Shown here: piece after piece, positions 23,130-31,786 of the stretch
Layout of the letters: every line of letters starts with the position of its first letter
Position numbering within the stretch: the stretch's first letter is position 1
NCBI GenBank assembly: GCA_904394215.1
Contig: CAJFNF010000027.1
Location: 1 to 47,873, forward strand
Source of the DNA: an uncultured Faecalibacterium sp.
Lineage (GTDB): Bacteria; Bacillota; Clostridia; Oscillospirales; Ruminococcaceae
Length of the DNA stretch: 47,873 nucleotides
Direction of reading: 5' to 3'
Position numbers and translations under genes: made by a program
The notes under the pieces: generated by a model
Databases searched by the model: none
Seen by the model: only the letters and a program-made list of their open reading frames with translations
What the model was told of the DNA's origin: nothing

Positions 23130-23858
23130 ATGAAAGATCCCTATGAAGTCCTTGGCATCCAGCGGGGTGCCAGCGAGGAAGAGATCAAAAAAGCTTACCG
23201 CGCCAAATGCAAACGCTGGCACCCTGACCTGAACCCCAACGATCCCACTGCCGAAGAGCACTTCAAGGAAGTTCAGGCCGCCTACGACGCCATCATGAAG
23301 GGGGACACCGGGCCCCAGGCCGGCGGCTACAGCCAGCAGGGTTACGGCGGCTACAGCCAGCAGAGCTACCAGCAGGGATACCAGCAGGGCGGCTTTGAAG
23401 GCGGCTTCTATGGGTTTGATCCCTTCGGCTTCGGCTTTGGCTATGGGGGCTACACCCAGCAGCAGGGCCCCAGCAGCTCGGGCAGCGACCCCGCCGAGCT
23501 CCAGGCAGCCCGGAATTTCATCGTGAACGGCCGCTACGCCGAGGCCCGCCGGGTGCTGGACGCCCAGCGGGACCGCAACGCCCGGTGGTATTACCTGTCC
23601 AGCCTGGCCAACCAGGGCCTGGGCCGCAGCATTGACGCCCTGCAGGACGCCCGCAGGGCGGTCCAGATGGACCCAGGCAACACCGAGTACCGCAGCCATT
23701 TGAACCGGCTTCAAAACCCGGGCCAGACCTACCGGACCCAGACCACCTACACCAACGCCGGCGGCGGCATCATGCGATGGTGCTGGTCCATGATCCTGCT
23801 GAACCTGCTGTGCAACTGCTGCTGCGGCAACCGCTGGTTCTTCTACCGGCCCTTCTGA
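23130..23858 (+). CDS. J-domain protein with Tyr/Gln/Gly linker and Cys-rich C-terminus
   Basis: A 242-residue DnaJ-like co-chaperone. The J domain is at residues 1-60 ([20 protein letters not shown]) with the HPD motif at 31-33 that stimulates DnaK ATPase. A low-complexity linker (about 67-120) repeats Gly-Tyr-Ser-Gln-Gln units. Then come one or two TPR-like helices ([40 protein letters not shown]) and a hydrophobic end with a cysteine cluster ([17 protein letters not shown]). It lacks the zinc-finger and substrate domains of true DnaJ, so it is a type III J protein, perhaps tethered to the membrane next to the zinc-ribbon and DUF5685 proteins. GAGGGAG precedes the ATG. Confidence 0.88.
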   Translation: MKDPYEVLGIQRGASEEEIKKAYRAKCKRWHPDLNPNDPTAEEHFKEVQAAYDAIMKGDTGPQAGGYSQQGYGGYSQQSYQQGYQQGGFEGGFYGFDPFGFGFGYGGYTQQQGPSSSGSDPAELQAARNFIVNGRYAEARRVLDAQRDRNARWYYLSSLANQGLGRSIDALQDARRAVQMDPGNTEYRSHLNRLQNPGQTYRTQTTYTNAGGGIMRWCWSMILLNLLCNCCCGNRWFFYRPF

Positions 23859-23869
23859 TTCTGCACGCT

Positions 23870-23905
23870 GCATCCCCTGCCCCTTCGGGCGGGGGATGTT
23901 TCGTT
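23870..23905 (+). terminator. Terminator after the J-domain gene
   Basis: Arms CATCCCC and GGGGATG (23871-23877, 23891-23897) with an inner GCCC/GGGC and a TTCG loop, followed by TTTCGTTT. Confidence 0.8.
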
Positions 23906-24024
23906 TGCATCGAAGTATAGACCTTTTCCTGAATTTGTGTTAAAATAAAGTTTGTACGTTGCATACCCGGCCGGGCGGCGAAGGTCCCCCGGCTTTTGTC
24001 ATCACTGGAAAGGATGCTGAACGC

Positions 24025-25401
24025 ATGAAAATCATACTTGTGGGCGGCGGCAAGGTGGGCACGGCCCTCACCCGCCAGCTCAGCGAGGAAGGCCACAGCG
24101 TGACGGTCATCGACACCAACAAGGCCCGGGTGGAGCAGATCGTCCAGTCCTATGACGTGCTGGGCGTCGTGGGCAACGGCTCCTCCATCGCCACCCTGTC
24201 CGAGGCCGGCATCGAGGACAACGATGTGTTCATCGCCATCACCGGGTCGGATGAGCTGAACCTGCTGTGCTGCATGTTCGCCAAAAAGGCGGGCAGCCGC
24301 CACACCATCGCCCGGGTGCGGAACCCGTCCTACAGCCACGAGCTGGACTTCATCCGCCAGCAGACCGGCATCTCGGCCATCATCAACCCCGAGATGGCCG
24401 CTGCCACCGAGATTTCCCGGCTGCTGCGGTTCCCCGGCGCCTCCAAAATCGACACCTTTGCCGGCGGCCGGGTGCGGCTGATTAAGTTTGCCCTCGCCAC
24501 CGCCCACGGGCTGGACGGGATGCCCATCCGGGACATCCCCGCCCGCCTGGGCTGCGATATCCTGGTGTGCGCCGTGGAGCGGGGCAAGACGGTTACCATC
24601 CCCGACGGCAGCTTTGTCCTCCGCAGCGGGGACCTGGTCACCTTCCTGGCCACCCAGGAAAAGGCCCACCAGTTTTTCCTCAAGCTGGGGATTCCGGTCA
24701 AGCCGGTGAAAAACGCCATGATCGTGGGGGGCGGCGCCATCGCCTTTTACCTGAGCAAATCCCTGCTGGCCGACAAGGTCAAGGTCCGGATCATCGAGAA
24801 GGACCTGAACCGCTGCGACTACCTGGCCGAGGAGCTGCCCGAGGCCCAGATCCTCTGTGAAGACGGCTCCAACCGCAGCTTCCTGCTGTCCGAGGGGCTG
24901 GACGCCGCCGAGGCCTTTGTGGCCCTGACCAACATGGACGAGGAAAACATCCTGCTGTCCCTGTTTGCCAGCAACCATTCCAGGGCCAAGCGTGTCACCA
25001 AGATCAACCGGCTGGAGTTTGACGATATGATGTCCACCTTTGACCTGGGCAGCATCATCTACCCCAAGTATATGACCTGTGACTTTGTGGTCCAGTATGT
25101 CCGCGCCCTTCAGAACGAGGCCGGCAGCAACATCAAGACCCTCTACCGGATTCTGGACGACCGGGTGGAAGCCCTGGAATTCACCGTCCACGAGGAGAGC
25201 CCGGCCACCGGCGTTCCCCTGAGCCAGCTCCACCTGAAACCCAACCTGCTGCTGTGCTGCATCACCCGCGGGGAGCAGATCATCATCCCCCGGGGCGGCG
25301 ACACCATCCAGGTGGGAGATACCGTGGTGGTGGTGACCCTGCAGCACGGCCTCCATGACCTGCGGGACATTGTGGCAGGACAAGGGAGCGCGCGCCGATG
25401 A
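24025..25401 (+). CDS. trkA: Trk potassium uptake NAD-binding regulatory subunit TrkA
   Basis: Cytoplasmic gating ring subunit of the Trk/Ktr K+ uptake system. The 458 residues form two tandem RCK modules: the first Rossmann fold begins MKIILVGGGKVGTALTRQL (NAD-binding GxGxxG-like), the second at about residue 231 with NAMIVGGGAIAFYLSKSL; each is followed by a TrkA-C domain (VTIPDGSFVLRSGDLVTFLA; IIIPRGGDTIQVGDTVVVVT). The length equals classical two-domain TrkA. The ATG at 24025 is preceded by GGAAAGG. Its stop overlaps the trkH start (ATGA), so the pair is translationally coupled. The 166-base leader has a -10-like TAAAAT near 23940 but no convincing riboswitch. Confidence 0.95.
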   Translation: MKIILVGGGKVGTALTRQLSEEGHSVTVIDTNKARVEQIVQSYDVLGVVGNGSSIATLSEAGIEDNDVFIAITGSDELNLLCCMFAKKAGSRHTIARVRNPSYSHELDFIRQQTGISAIINPEMAAATEISRLLRFPGASKIDTFAGGRVRLIKFALATAHGLDGMPIRDIPARLGCDILVCAVERGKTVTIPDGSFVLRSGDLVTFLATQEKAHQFFLKLGIPVKPVKNAMIVGGGAIAFYLSKSLLADKVKVRIIEKDLNRCDYLAEELPEAQILCEDGSNRSFLLSEGLDAAEAFVALTNMDEENILLSLFASNHSRAKRVTKINRLEFDDMMSTFDLGSIIYPKYMTCDFVVQYVRALQNEAGSNIKTLYRILDDRVEALEFTVHEESPATGVPLSQLHLKPNLLLCCITRGEQIIIPRGGDTIQVGDTVVVVTLQHGLHDLRDIVAGQGSARR

Positions 25402-26840
25402 ACTATGCAATCGTATTCCGGCTGCTGGGCTATATCCTGCTGTGCGAAGGGGGCCTGCTCTGCCTGCCCGCCCTGGTCAGCGCCCTCTATGGGGAATGGG
25501 ATGTGCTGTGGGTGTTCCTGTTCACGGTGGCCCTGTGCTTGATCATCGGCCTGATCCTCACCTGCATCAAGCCCCGCCGCGACATCATCTATATGCGGGA
25601 GAGCTGCGTCACTGCCGCCCTCACCTGGGTGGTGATCAGCGTCATGGGGGCGGTGCCCTTTGTGCTGTCAGGGGCCATCCTCGACCCCATTTCCGCCCTG
25701 TTTGAAACGGTGTCCGGCTTCACCACCACCGGCGCCTCGGTGCTGGCGGATGTGGAGAGCCTGCCCATGGGGATCCTGTTCTGGCGCAGCTTCACCCACT
25801 GGATCGGCGGCATGGGCATCCTGGTGTTCCTGCTGGCCGTGATGCCCCTGACCGGCGGCAGCCACGTCAACCTGATGAAGGCCGAAAGCCCCGGCCCCCA
25901 GGTGGAAAAGATGGTGCCCTCGGTGCAGGCCACCGCCAAAATCCTCTACACCATCTATCTGGGGATGACCATTCTCCAGATCCTTTTCATGCTGGCGGGG
26001 GGCTGTCCCTTCATGGACACCCTGCTGATCACCTTCGGCACCGCCGGCACCGGCGGCTTTGGCGTCCGGAATGACAGCATGGCCAGCTATTCGGTGTACA
26101 TCCAGGTGGTGGTCACCGTCTTTATGATTTTGTTCGGCGTCAACTTCAGCGCCTATTTCTATCTGACCCGCCGGAAATTCAAAAAAGCCTTTGCCATTGA
26201 GGAAGTCCGGTGGTACCTGCTGGTGATCGCGGCGGCCATCGCCCTGGTGAGCTGGAACATCCGGGGCCTGTTCCCCAACCTTCTGACTGCCGTCCAGCAG
26301 GCGGCCTTCCAGGTAGGTTCCATCATCACCACCACCGGTTTTACCACCTGCAACTATGACCTGTGGCCCCCCTTTGCCAAGGGCATCCTGGTGACCCTGA
26401 TGTTCATCGGCGCCTGCGCCGGCAGCACCGGCGGCGGCATGAAGATCAGCCGTCTGGTGGTGCTGGCCAAGAGCATCCGAAAGGAACTCCAGCAGACCCT
26501 CCACCCCAACGCCGTCACCCCGGTGCGGGTGGACGGCAAGCCCATCGACCACGAAACCTTCCGCTCCATCAACGTGTTCATGGCGGCCTATATCATTCTT
26601 TTCACGGTGTCGGTGCTGCTGGTCAGCCTGGACGGCCAGACCATGACCACCAACTTCACCGCCGTGGCGGCCACCTTCAACAACATCGGTCCCGGCCTGG
26701 AAGGGGTGGGCCCCACCGCCAACTTCGGCATCTACTCCGGCTTTTCCAAGCTGGTGCTGACCTTCGATATGCTGGCCGGCCGGCTGGAACTGTTCCCGAT
26801 GCTGCTTTTGTTCACCCCCGAGACCTGGAAGAAATTCTAA
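25398..26840 (+). CDS. trkH: Trk potassium uptake channel subunit TrkH
   Basis: Membrane pore subunit of the Trk K+ uptake system (480 residues, four membrane-pore-membrane repeats plus extra N-terminal helices). Selectivity-filter segments are visible: FETVSGFTTTGASVL, FGTAGTGGFGVRN, SIITTTGFTTCNYD and FNNIGPGLEGVGP. The intramembrane loop GACAGSTGGGMKISR and the helix WRSFTHWIGGMGILVF are typical. The ATG overlaps the trkA stop by four bases. A bidirectional terminator follows. Confidence 0.96.
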   Translation: MNYAIVFRLLGYILLCEGGLLCLPALVSALYGEWDVLWVFLFTVALCLIIGLILTCIKPRRDIIYMRESCVTAALTWVVISVMGAVPFVLSGAILDPISALFETVSGFTTTGASVLADVESLPMGILFWRSFTHWIGGMGILVFLLAVMPLTGGSHVNLMKAESPGPQVEKMVPSVQATAKILYTIYLGMTILQILFMLAGGCPFMDTLLITFGTAGTGGFGVRNDSMASYSVYIQVVVTVFMILFGVNFSAYFYLTRRKFKKAFAIEEVRWYLLVIAAAIALVSWNIRGLFPNLLTAVQQAAFQVGSIITTTGFTTCNYDLWPPFAKGILVTLMFIGACAGSTGGGMKISRLVVLAKSIRKELQQTLHPNAVTPVRVDGKPIDHETFRSINVFMAAYIILFTVSVLLVSLDGQTMTTNFTAVAATFNNIGPGLEGVGPTANFGIYSGFSKLVLTFDMLAGRLELFPMLLLFTPETWKKF

Positions 26841-26847
26841 ACCGACA

Positions 26848-26882
26848 GCAAAAAAGCGCCTGCTTTCGCAGACGCTTTTTTC
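26848..26882 (+). terminator. Bidirectional terminator between trkH and the CinA-like gene
   Basis: AAAAAAGCGCCTGC and GCAGACGCTTTTTT pair around TTTC, with A-rich and T-rich flanks, so it can serve trkH rightward and the convergent CinA-like gene leftward. Confidence 0.85.
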
Positions 26883-26892
26883 GTTGTGTCGT

Positions 26893-27779
26893 TTACAGCA
26901 GCGCCGCCCCTGAGTGGGACGGCAGCTGGCTGCCTTCCATCATGCTCTGGACCATCCCCGGCAGGGCGGTCAGGTCCCCGTCGGTGAACCGCAGAGCTGC
27001 GGCCAGCCCAGCCAGGGCTACCACCCCCAGCACCAGGGCCAGCCGAACCGGCCAGCGGCGCCGGACTTCCGGCAGCAACGGCTCCTCATCGGTCCGTTCC
27101 GGGCCAATGGCCAGCCCTGCCCTCCGGCCCCGGCGGACAAACCGTACTTCCGGGGCCTGTCCAGCAGCCACAGGGCGGGGTTGTCCGAGGGGCCGGCCAG
27201 ATACAGCCAGCTCCCTTTCCGGCCCGCCACTGCCACCAGGGTCCGGTTTTCCATGGCCAGGGCCCCCGCTGCCAGGTCGGCCCGGGTTACCCGGAGCACC
27301 GCCCGCAGGCGGCACAGCAGGCCGTCGGCAGGGTTGTCCGTTTTGCCTCTGGATTTTTTGGCGGCCAGGGCCTCAACCCGGGCACAGACCTCGGGGTCTT
27401 TGCAGCTGCCTGCCCCAAAGTCAAAGGCCTGGTCGATGCCGGCCCGGCCTTCCAGCCGGGAGGCCAGCAGGTCCAGGGCCAGCGGGTCCCCGCAGGCCAG
27501 CAGCCGGTCCTGCTTCACCAGGGCCTGGGCGGTACAGTCGGCCAGGGTCTGTTCCCCCATCCCGTACAGCCCCGCCCGGAAGGTCCGGCGCAGCCGCCCC
27601 TCCGCCTTGTGCAGGGCGGCCTCCGGGGCGGTGAGGGCCAGCAGGGTCTCGGCCCCCCGGGACCGGCTTTCCACCTGGGTCAGGCCATAGCGGCCCGCCA
27701 GGCCGGAGGCCGTCCGGCAGACCTCGGACTCCTGCACCCCAAAAAACCGCAGCACCCGGCTTTCGTTTGCTGCATCCAT
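26893..27779 (-). pseudogene. CinA-related membrane-anchored protein, frameshifted
   Basis: Two overlapping frames make one gene. From the ATG at 27779 (AGGAGG nine bases ahead) about 207 residues read well to NPALWLLD; then the frame turns into unlikely sequence, while the neighbouring frame gives EVRFVRRGRRAGLAIGPE, a membrane helix (RLALVLGVVALAGLAAAL) and a short outside tail ending at 26893. The total, 887 bases, is one short of a multiple of three, so a single-base loss near 27150-27161 explains it. The N-terminal part (VLRFFGVQESEV, then FRAGLYGMGEQTLADCTAQAL) resembles the middle and start of the C-terminal domain of CinA, whose gene is adjacent, but lacks the AESCTGG motif. Repaired length would be 295 residues. 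It may be a true pseudogene, a sequencing error or a programmed shift; function unknown. Confidence 0.65.
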
Positions 27780-27853
27780 CGTCGCATTCCTCCTGTCGCG
27801 TTCCAAGGCACATCTGGGTGCCTTGTCCACGGCAGCGCAATGTCAGATGGGCC

Positions 27854-29170
27854 TTACAAAATCAGCGCCCGGTCCAGTGCGTCAAGGGCCTGGGGATTGC
27901 AGCAGTCGTCCGCTGCCAGGGTGCAGCAGCCCGCGGGGGTCTTGCCCTGGAGCATCCGCAGCGCCAGTTCCAGCGCTGCATGGGCCGCCCGGGCCCGGAC
28001 GTTCTCCCGGCCCAGACGGACGTAGTGGAACTTCTCCACATACACCTTGTCCCCCATGGCTCCGCCAATGTAGACGGTGCCCACCGGGCGGACCGCGTCG
28101 CCGCCCCCGGGGCCGGCCAGGCCTGTGACCGAAACAGCCAGATCTGCCCCCGAAACCTCACGGGCTCCCCGGGCCATCTGGGCCGCCACCGGCCCCGACA
28201 CCACGTTGTACTGTGCAATGACCGCCGGGTCCACCCCCAGCAGTTTGCTCTTGGCCTGCTCCCAATAGGTCACAAAGCCAAAACCAAAGACGTTGCTGGC
28301 CCCCGGCACTGCCGTCAGCTGCTGGGCAATCAGCCCACCGGTGCAGCTTTCCGCAGTGGCCAGGGTCATCCCTTTGGCCTTCAGGGTGTGAACCACCGTG
28401 TCGGCCAGACCGGGTACATCTTCATCATACACCGCGTCTCCAAGAATATCATAGAACTTTTTGGCATACGCCCGGCACATGGCCTCCCCGTCCTGGTCGC
28501 TGGCGGCCCGGGCGGTGATCCGGATCTCGCTTTCGCCGGTCTTGCAGTAGATGGCGGCGGTGGGGTTTTGGTTCTGCAGCAGCTCCCGCACCCGGTATTC
28601 GATTTCGCTCTCGCCCCCCAGTACCCGCAGGGTCAGGGAGTGGAGGGTGCAGTTCTGCCGGGCCAGCAGCCGGGGCCGGACCTGCTCGGTCCACATGGCC
28701 TTCATCTCGGCCGGCACCCCCGGCATCAGGACGGCACACCGGCCGTCCTGCTCAAACCAGGCCCCCGGGGCAGTGCCGTGGGCGTTGGGGATCTTCTCCC
28801 CGTGGACCGGCACCATGGCCTGCTTGCGGTTGTTGGGGGTGGTTTTGCGGCCCATCCGGGTGAAGTAATCCACAATCTTGTCCCACTCTTCGGGATCAAA
28901 GACCAGGCTGTCCCCGTAGCAGGCCGCCACCGTCTCCTTGGTCAGGTCGTCGTCGGTGGGCCCCAGCCCGCCGGTGAACACCAGCAGATCGCAGCGGTCC
29001 CGGGCCTCTCTCACCCAGTCGGCCAGGCGGTCGTGGTTGTCCCCGATGGTGCTCTGGCGCTGGACCGTGATCCCCAGCTCAGCCAGTTCCCGGCTGAGGA
29101 ACTGGGCATTGGTATTCAGAATATTGCCGAGCAGCAGCTCGGTGCCCACACTGATGATTTCCGCCGTCAT
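27854..29170 (-). CDS. cinA: CinA: nicotinamide-nucleotide amidohydrolase / ADP-ribose pyrophosphatase-type protein
   Basis: A 438-residue two-module CinA. The N-terminal MoaB/MogA-like domain (1-170) carries ISVGTELLLGNILNTNA, FTGGLGPTDDDLTKE and MPGVPAEMKAMW, linked to pyrophosphatase (COG1058) activity. The C-terminal amidohydrolase domain (about 265-420) has GMTLATAESCTGGLIAQQL with the catalytic serine motif, GFVTYWEQAKSKLLGV and VSVTGLAGPGGG; it deamidates NMN for pyridine nucleotide recycling. The last ~20 residues (CCTLAADDCCNPQALDAL) are an unusual Cys-rich extension. ATG at 29170 behind GAGGAGG, 14 bases after thiI. Confidence 0.95.
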   Translation of the reverse strand: MTAEIISVGTELLLGNILNTNAQFLSRELAELGITVQRQSTIGDNHDRLADWVREARDRCDLLVFTGGLGPTDDDLTKETVAACYGDSLVFDPEEWDKIVDYFTRMGRKTTPNNRKQAMVPVHGEKIPNAHGTAPGAWFEQDGRCAVLMPGVPAEMKAMWTEQVRPRLLARQNCTLHSLTLRVLGGESEIEYRVRELLQNQNPTAAIYCKTGESEIRITARAASDQDGEAMCRAYAKKFYDILGDAVYDEDVPGLADTVVHTLKAKGMTLATAESCTGGLIAQQLTAVPGASNVFGFGFVTYWEQAKSKLLGVDPAVIAQYNVVSGPVAAQMARGAREVSGADLAVSVTGLAGPGGGDAVRPVGTVYIGGAMGDKVYVEKFHYVRLGRENVRARAAHAALELALRMLQGKTPAGCCTLAADDCCNPQALDALDRALIL

Positions 29171-29184
29171 CTTCCGGCCTCCTC

Positions 29185-30384
29185 TCAGTCTTCCAGTTCC
29201 GGCTCGTCGTTGATCCGGATCCGCAGCCGCTCGGTCTGTTCCGCGGCCTCTGCTTCCAGGCCCCGCAGATCGGGCATGGCGGCCTCCGCTTCCAGCACCT
29301 CTTCCAGGGTGGGGCGCAGTTTGGGGTGGGGCGGGGTGAAGATGGTGCAGCAGTCCTCGTAGGGCAGGATGCTGGTCTCAAAGGTGCCGATGTGCCGGGC
29401 GGTCTCCACGATCTCGGTCTTGTCCATGCCGATCAGGGGCCGCAGCACCGGCAGATCCTGGGCTGCGTCGGTGCAGCGGAGGGCGTAGACGGTCTGGCTG
29501 GCCACCTGGGCCAGGCTCTCACCGGTGACCAGGGCGCCGCAGCCCTGGCGCTGGGCGATCTGGCTGGCGATCCGCATCATGCTGCGCCGCATCAGGACGG
29601 TGAACAGCATGGCGGGGGCGTTGTCCCGGATGTACTCCTGGGGCCGGGTATAGGGCACCACAAACAGGTTGCAGCTGCCGGTATAGACGCTGGTGCGCTG
29701 GGCCAGGGCAATCACCTTGCGGCGGGCCCGCTCCGAGGTATAGGGGGGCGAGGCGAAGTGGATGTGATCCAGGGCCAGGCCCCGCTTAGCCATCCGGTAG
29801 GCGGCCACCGGGCTGTCGATGCCGCCGGACAGCAGATTCAAAGCCCTGCCGCTGGTACCCACCGGCAGGCCCCCCTCGCCGGGGGTCTTGGGGCCGTGGA
29901 CATAGGCGCCCTTGTCCCGGATTTCCACAATCACCTTGCAGTCGGGGTGATGGACGTCCACCTTCAGTCGGGGATGGTGCTCCAGCAGATAGGCCCCCAG
30001 CTCCCGCATCAGGGCGGGGCTGTCCATGGGGAAGGTCTTGTCGGCCCGCCGGGCCTCCACCTTGAAGGTGCGCACCTGGCGCAGGGTCTCCCCCAGATAG
30101 GCTTCGGCAGTGCGGCAGATGGCATCAAAATCCTTTTCACAGACGGCGCTGCGGCTGACGGCGGCCAGGCCGAACACCTTGCTCACCCGCTCGAAAGCCA
30201 GGTCCAGATCGGCGTTGTCGTCCTCCGGCTCCATGTAGAAGGTGGACTGGCCGCACCAGACGTTGAAGCGGCCGGCATCCTTCAGCCGGTAGCGCAGAAT
30301 CTTCATCAGCGCCGACTCAAACTGGTTCCGGTTGAGGCCCTTGAGGGACATCTCCCCCTGGTAGCCAATGATTACTTCCTGCAT
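29185..30384 (-). CDS. thiI: tRNA 4-thiouridine synthase ThiI
   Basis: Adenylates U8 of tRNA and inserts sulfur received as persulfide; may also serve thiazole synthesis. The 399 residues hold a ferredoxin-like/THUMP region (1-165) and the PP-loop ATP pyrophosphatase motif LNLLSGGIDSPVA (186-191 core). There is no C-terminal rhodanese domain, as in Bacillus-type ThiI, which takes sulfur directly from a dedicated cysteine desulfurase; one is encoded just upstream. The ATG at 30384 is chosen because AGGAG lies seven bases ahead; ATG at 30390 would leave one base. The C-terminus is a short acidic helix. Confidence 0.95.
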   Translation of the reverse strand: MQEVIIGYQGEMSLKGLNRNQFESALMKILRYRLKDAGRFNVWCGQSTFYMEPEDDNADLDLAFERVSKVFGLAAVSRSAVCEKDFDAICRTAEAYLGETLRQVRTFKVEARRADKTFPMDSPALMRELGAYLLEHHPRLKVDVHHPDCKVIVEIRDKGAYVHGPKTPGEGGLPVGTSGRALNLLSGGIDSPVAAYRMAKRGLALDHIHFASPPYTSERARRKVIALAQRTSVYTGSCNLFVVPYTRPQEYIRDNAPAMLFTVLMRRSMMRIASQIAQRQGCGALVTGESLAQVASQTVYALRCTDAAQDLPVLRPLIGMDKTEIVETARHIGTFETSILPYEDCCTIFTPPHPKLRPTLEEVLEAEAAMPDLRGLEAEAAEQTERLRIRINDEPELED

Positions 30385-30419
30385 ATACATTCTCCTGTAT
30401 TCCAAATTGTCAAAGCAAG

Positions 30420-30447
30420 AGCCGACCCGGCCAAAAGCCGGACCGGC
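30420..30447 (-). terminator. Weak hairpin between desulfurase and thiI genes
   Basis: GCCGACCCGGC and GCCGGACCGGC arms around CAAAA form an imperfect stem; reading leftward only TCTTGCTTTG follows, so it is at best a partial terminator or processing signal. Confidence 0.3.
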
Positions 30448-30455
30448 CTGTTTCC

Positions 30456-31607
30456 TTAAAACGAAGCCAAAGTCTTCATGCCGGCCTCAAACCGCTCCAG
30501 GAAGGCGTCCACGTCCTCGGGGGTGTTGTCGGCGCAGAAGGAAACCCGGATGGCGGTGTCGATGGCGCGGGGGCTGCGGCCCATGGCAGCCAGGGTGTGG
30601 CTGGGCTGGCCCCGGCCGCAGGCCGACGCCGAGGACACATACACCTGCTGTTCCGACAGCCAGGACAGCATGGTCTCGCTCTTGATCCGGTTTTCGCTGA
30701 AGTTGAGGATCTCGGGCACCGACCCCGCCGGGCTGTTGATCTCCACGGTGGGGAAGGCGGCCAGCCCTGCCCGCAGCCGGTCATTCAGGGCCTGCACCTG
30801 GGCGGTGCGCTGTTTCATGGTGGGGGCCAGCTTCTGGGCTGCGGCAGCCAGGCCCAGGATGTAGGGCAGGTTCTCGGTGCCGGGGCGGATTTCCCGCTCC
30901 TGCTCGCCCCCCAGATAGGGGGGCTTGAAGCTTTGGATCAGCTTGTCGGTGAGGAACAGCCCGCCCACCCCCTTGGGGGCGTGGATCTTGTGGCCGCTGA
31001 CCGTAAAGCTGTCGATGCCGCTGTCGGCCAGCTTCACCGGCAGGCGCATCCAGGCCTGGACCCCGTCCACATGGACCATCACCCGGGGGTTGATCTTTTT
31101 GGCCTCCCGGGCCAGGCGCTCCACATCACAGCGGGCGCCGGTCTCGTTGTTCACCATCATGCAGGCCACCAGGATGGTGGAGCGGTCCACCTCGTTCAGC
31201 ATCCGGTCCACATCAAAGCTGCCGTCAGCCTCGGGGGGCACAAACACCACCTGCCAGCCGCTGGAGGCCAGCTGTTCCAGGGGCCGCCGGACGCTGGGGT
31301 GCTCAAAGCCGGAGCAGACAATCTTCTTGCCGTAGGTCTTGGTGAGGGCCCCGCCCAGCAGAGCCAGGTTGTTGCCCTCGCTGCCACAGGAGGTGAAATA
31401 GAACTCCCTGGCCTTGCATCCAATGGTGCGGGCCAGCTGGGCCCGGGCGTGGTTCATGGCGGCCTCGCTCTCGGCCCCCGGCCGGTAGAGGGAGGACGGG
31501 TTTGCCCAGTGTTCCAGCATGGCGGTATGGATTACATCGGCCACCGCAGGGTCCACCAGGGTGGTGGCTGCGTTGTCCAGATAATGCAGCGAAGGGTCTG
31601 TGCGCAT
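30456..31607 (-). CDS. Cysteine desulfurase (NifS/IscS family)
   Basis: PLP enzyme that converts cysteine to alanine and carries the sulfur as a persulfide. The 383 residues include YLDNAATTLVDPAV, the PLP lysine in SGHKIHAPKGVGGLFL, RPGTENLPYILGL and the mobile loop cysteine in SSASACGRGQPSHTL. Its place directly upstream of thiI makes it the likely sulfur donor for tRNA 4-thiouridine (NifZ-like role in Bacillus); no iscU is adjacent. The ATG at 31607 has AGGT ahead; a TTG just upstream is less likely. An extended A/T-rich stretch with TATACT near 31650 probably contains the promoter. Confidence 0.93.
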   Translation of the reverse strand: MRTDPSLHYLDNAATTLVDPAVADVIHTAMLEHWANPSSLYRPGAESEAAMNHARAQLARTIGCKAREFYFTSCGSEGNNLALLGGALTKTYGKKIVCSGFEHPSVRRPLEQLASSGWQVVFVPPEADGSFDVDRMLNEVDRSTILVACMMVNNETGARCDVERLAREAKKINPRVMVHVDGVQAWMRLPVKLADSGIDSFTVSGHKIHAPKGVGGLFLTDKLIQSFKPPYLGGEQEREIRPGTENLPYILGLAAAAQKLAPTMKQRTAQVQALNDRLRAGLAAFPTVEINSPAGSVPEILNFSENRIKSETMLSWLSEQQVYVSSASACGRGQPSHTLAAMGRSPRAIDTAIRVSFCADNTPEDVDAFLERFEAGMKTLASF

Positions 31608-31709
31608 CAAATTACCTGCTTTCTGTCAAGAATTCCTATTTTATAAGTATAGCATAAATCTATGCAGGAAGAAAGCCCCGCAGCACTGTGTCAAAATCTG
31701 CCTGCCGCC

Positions 31710-31738
31710 TTGCACCCCGGCGGGTTGCGCTGTATAAT
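31710..31738 (+). promoter_or_regulatory. Promoter of the SGNH hydrolase gene
   Basis: TTGCAC (31710-31715), 17-base spacer, TATAAT (31733-31738), about 48 bases before the ATG. Confidence 0.8.
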
Positions 31739-31786
31739 AGTACTATCAAAGCAAGTCCCCGGTGATCCCGGGGCAAGGAGGGCTGT

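Noticed and set aside
23900-24024. Possible riboswitch (for example c-di-AMP ydaO type) ahead of trkA
   Set aside because: The 166-base leader is too short and lacks the conserved motifs I know for ydaO or other K+-linked switches; only a -10-like element is visible.
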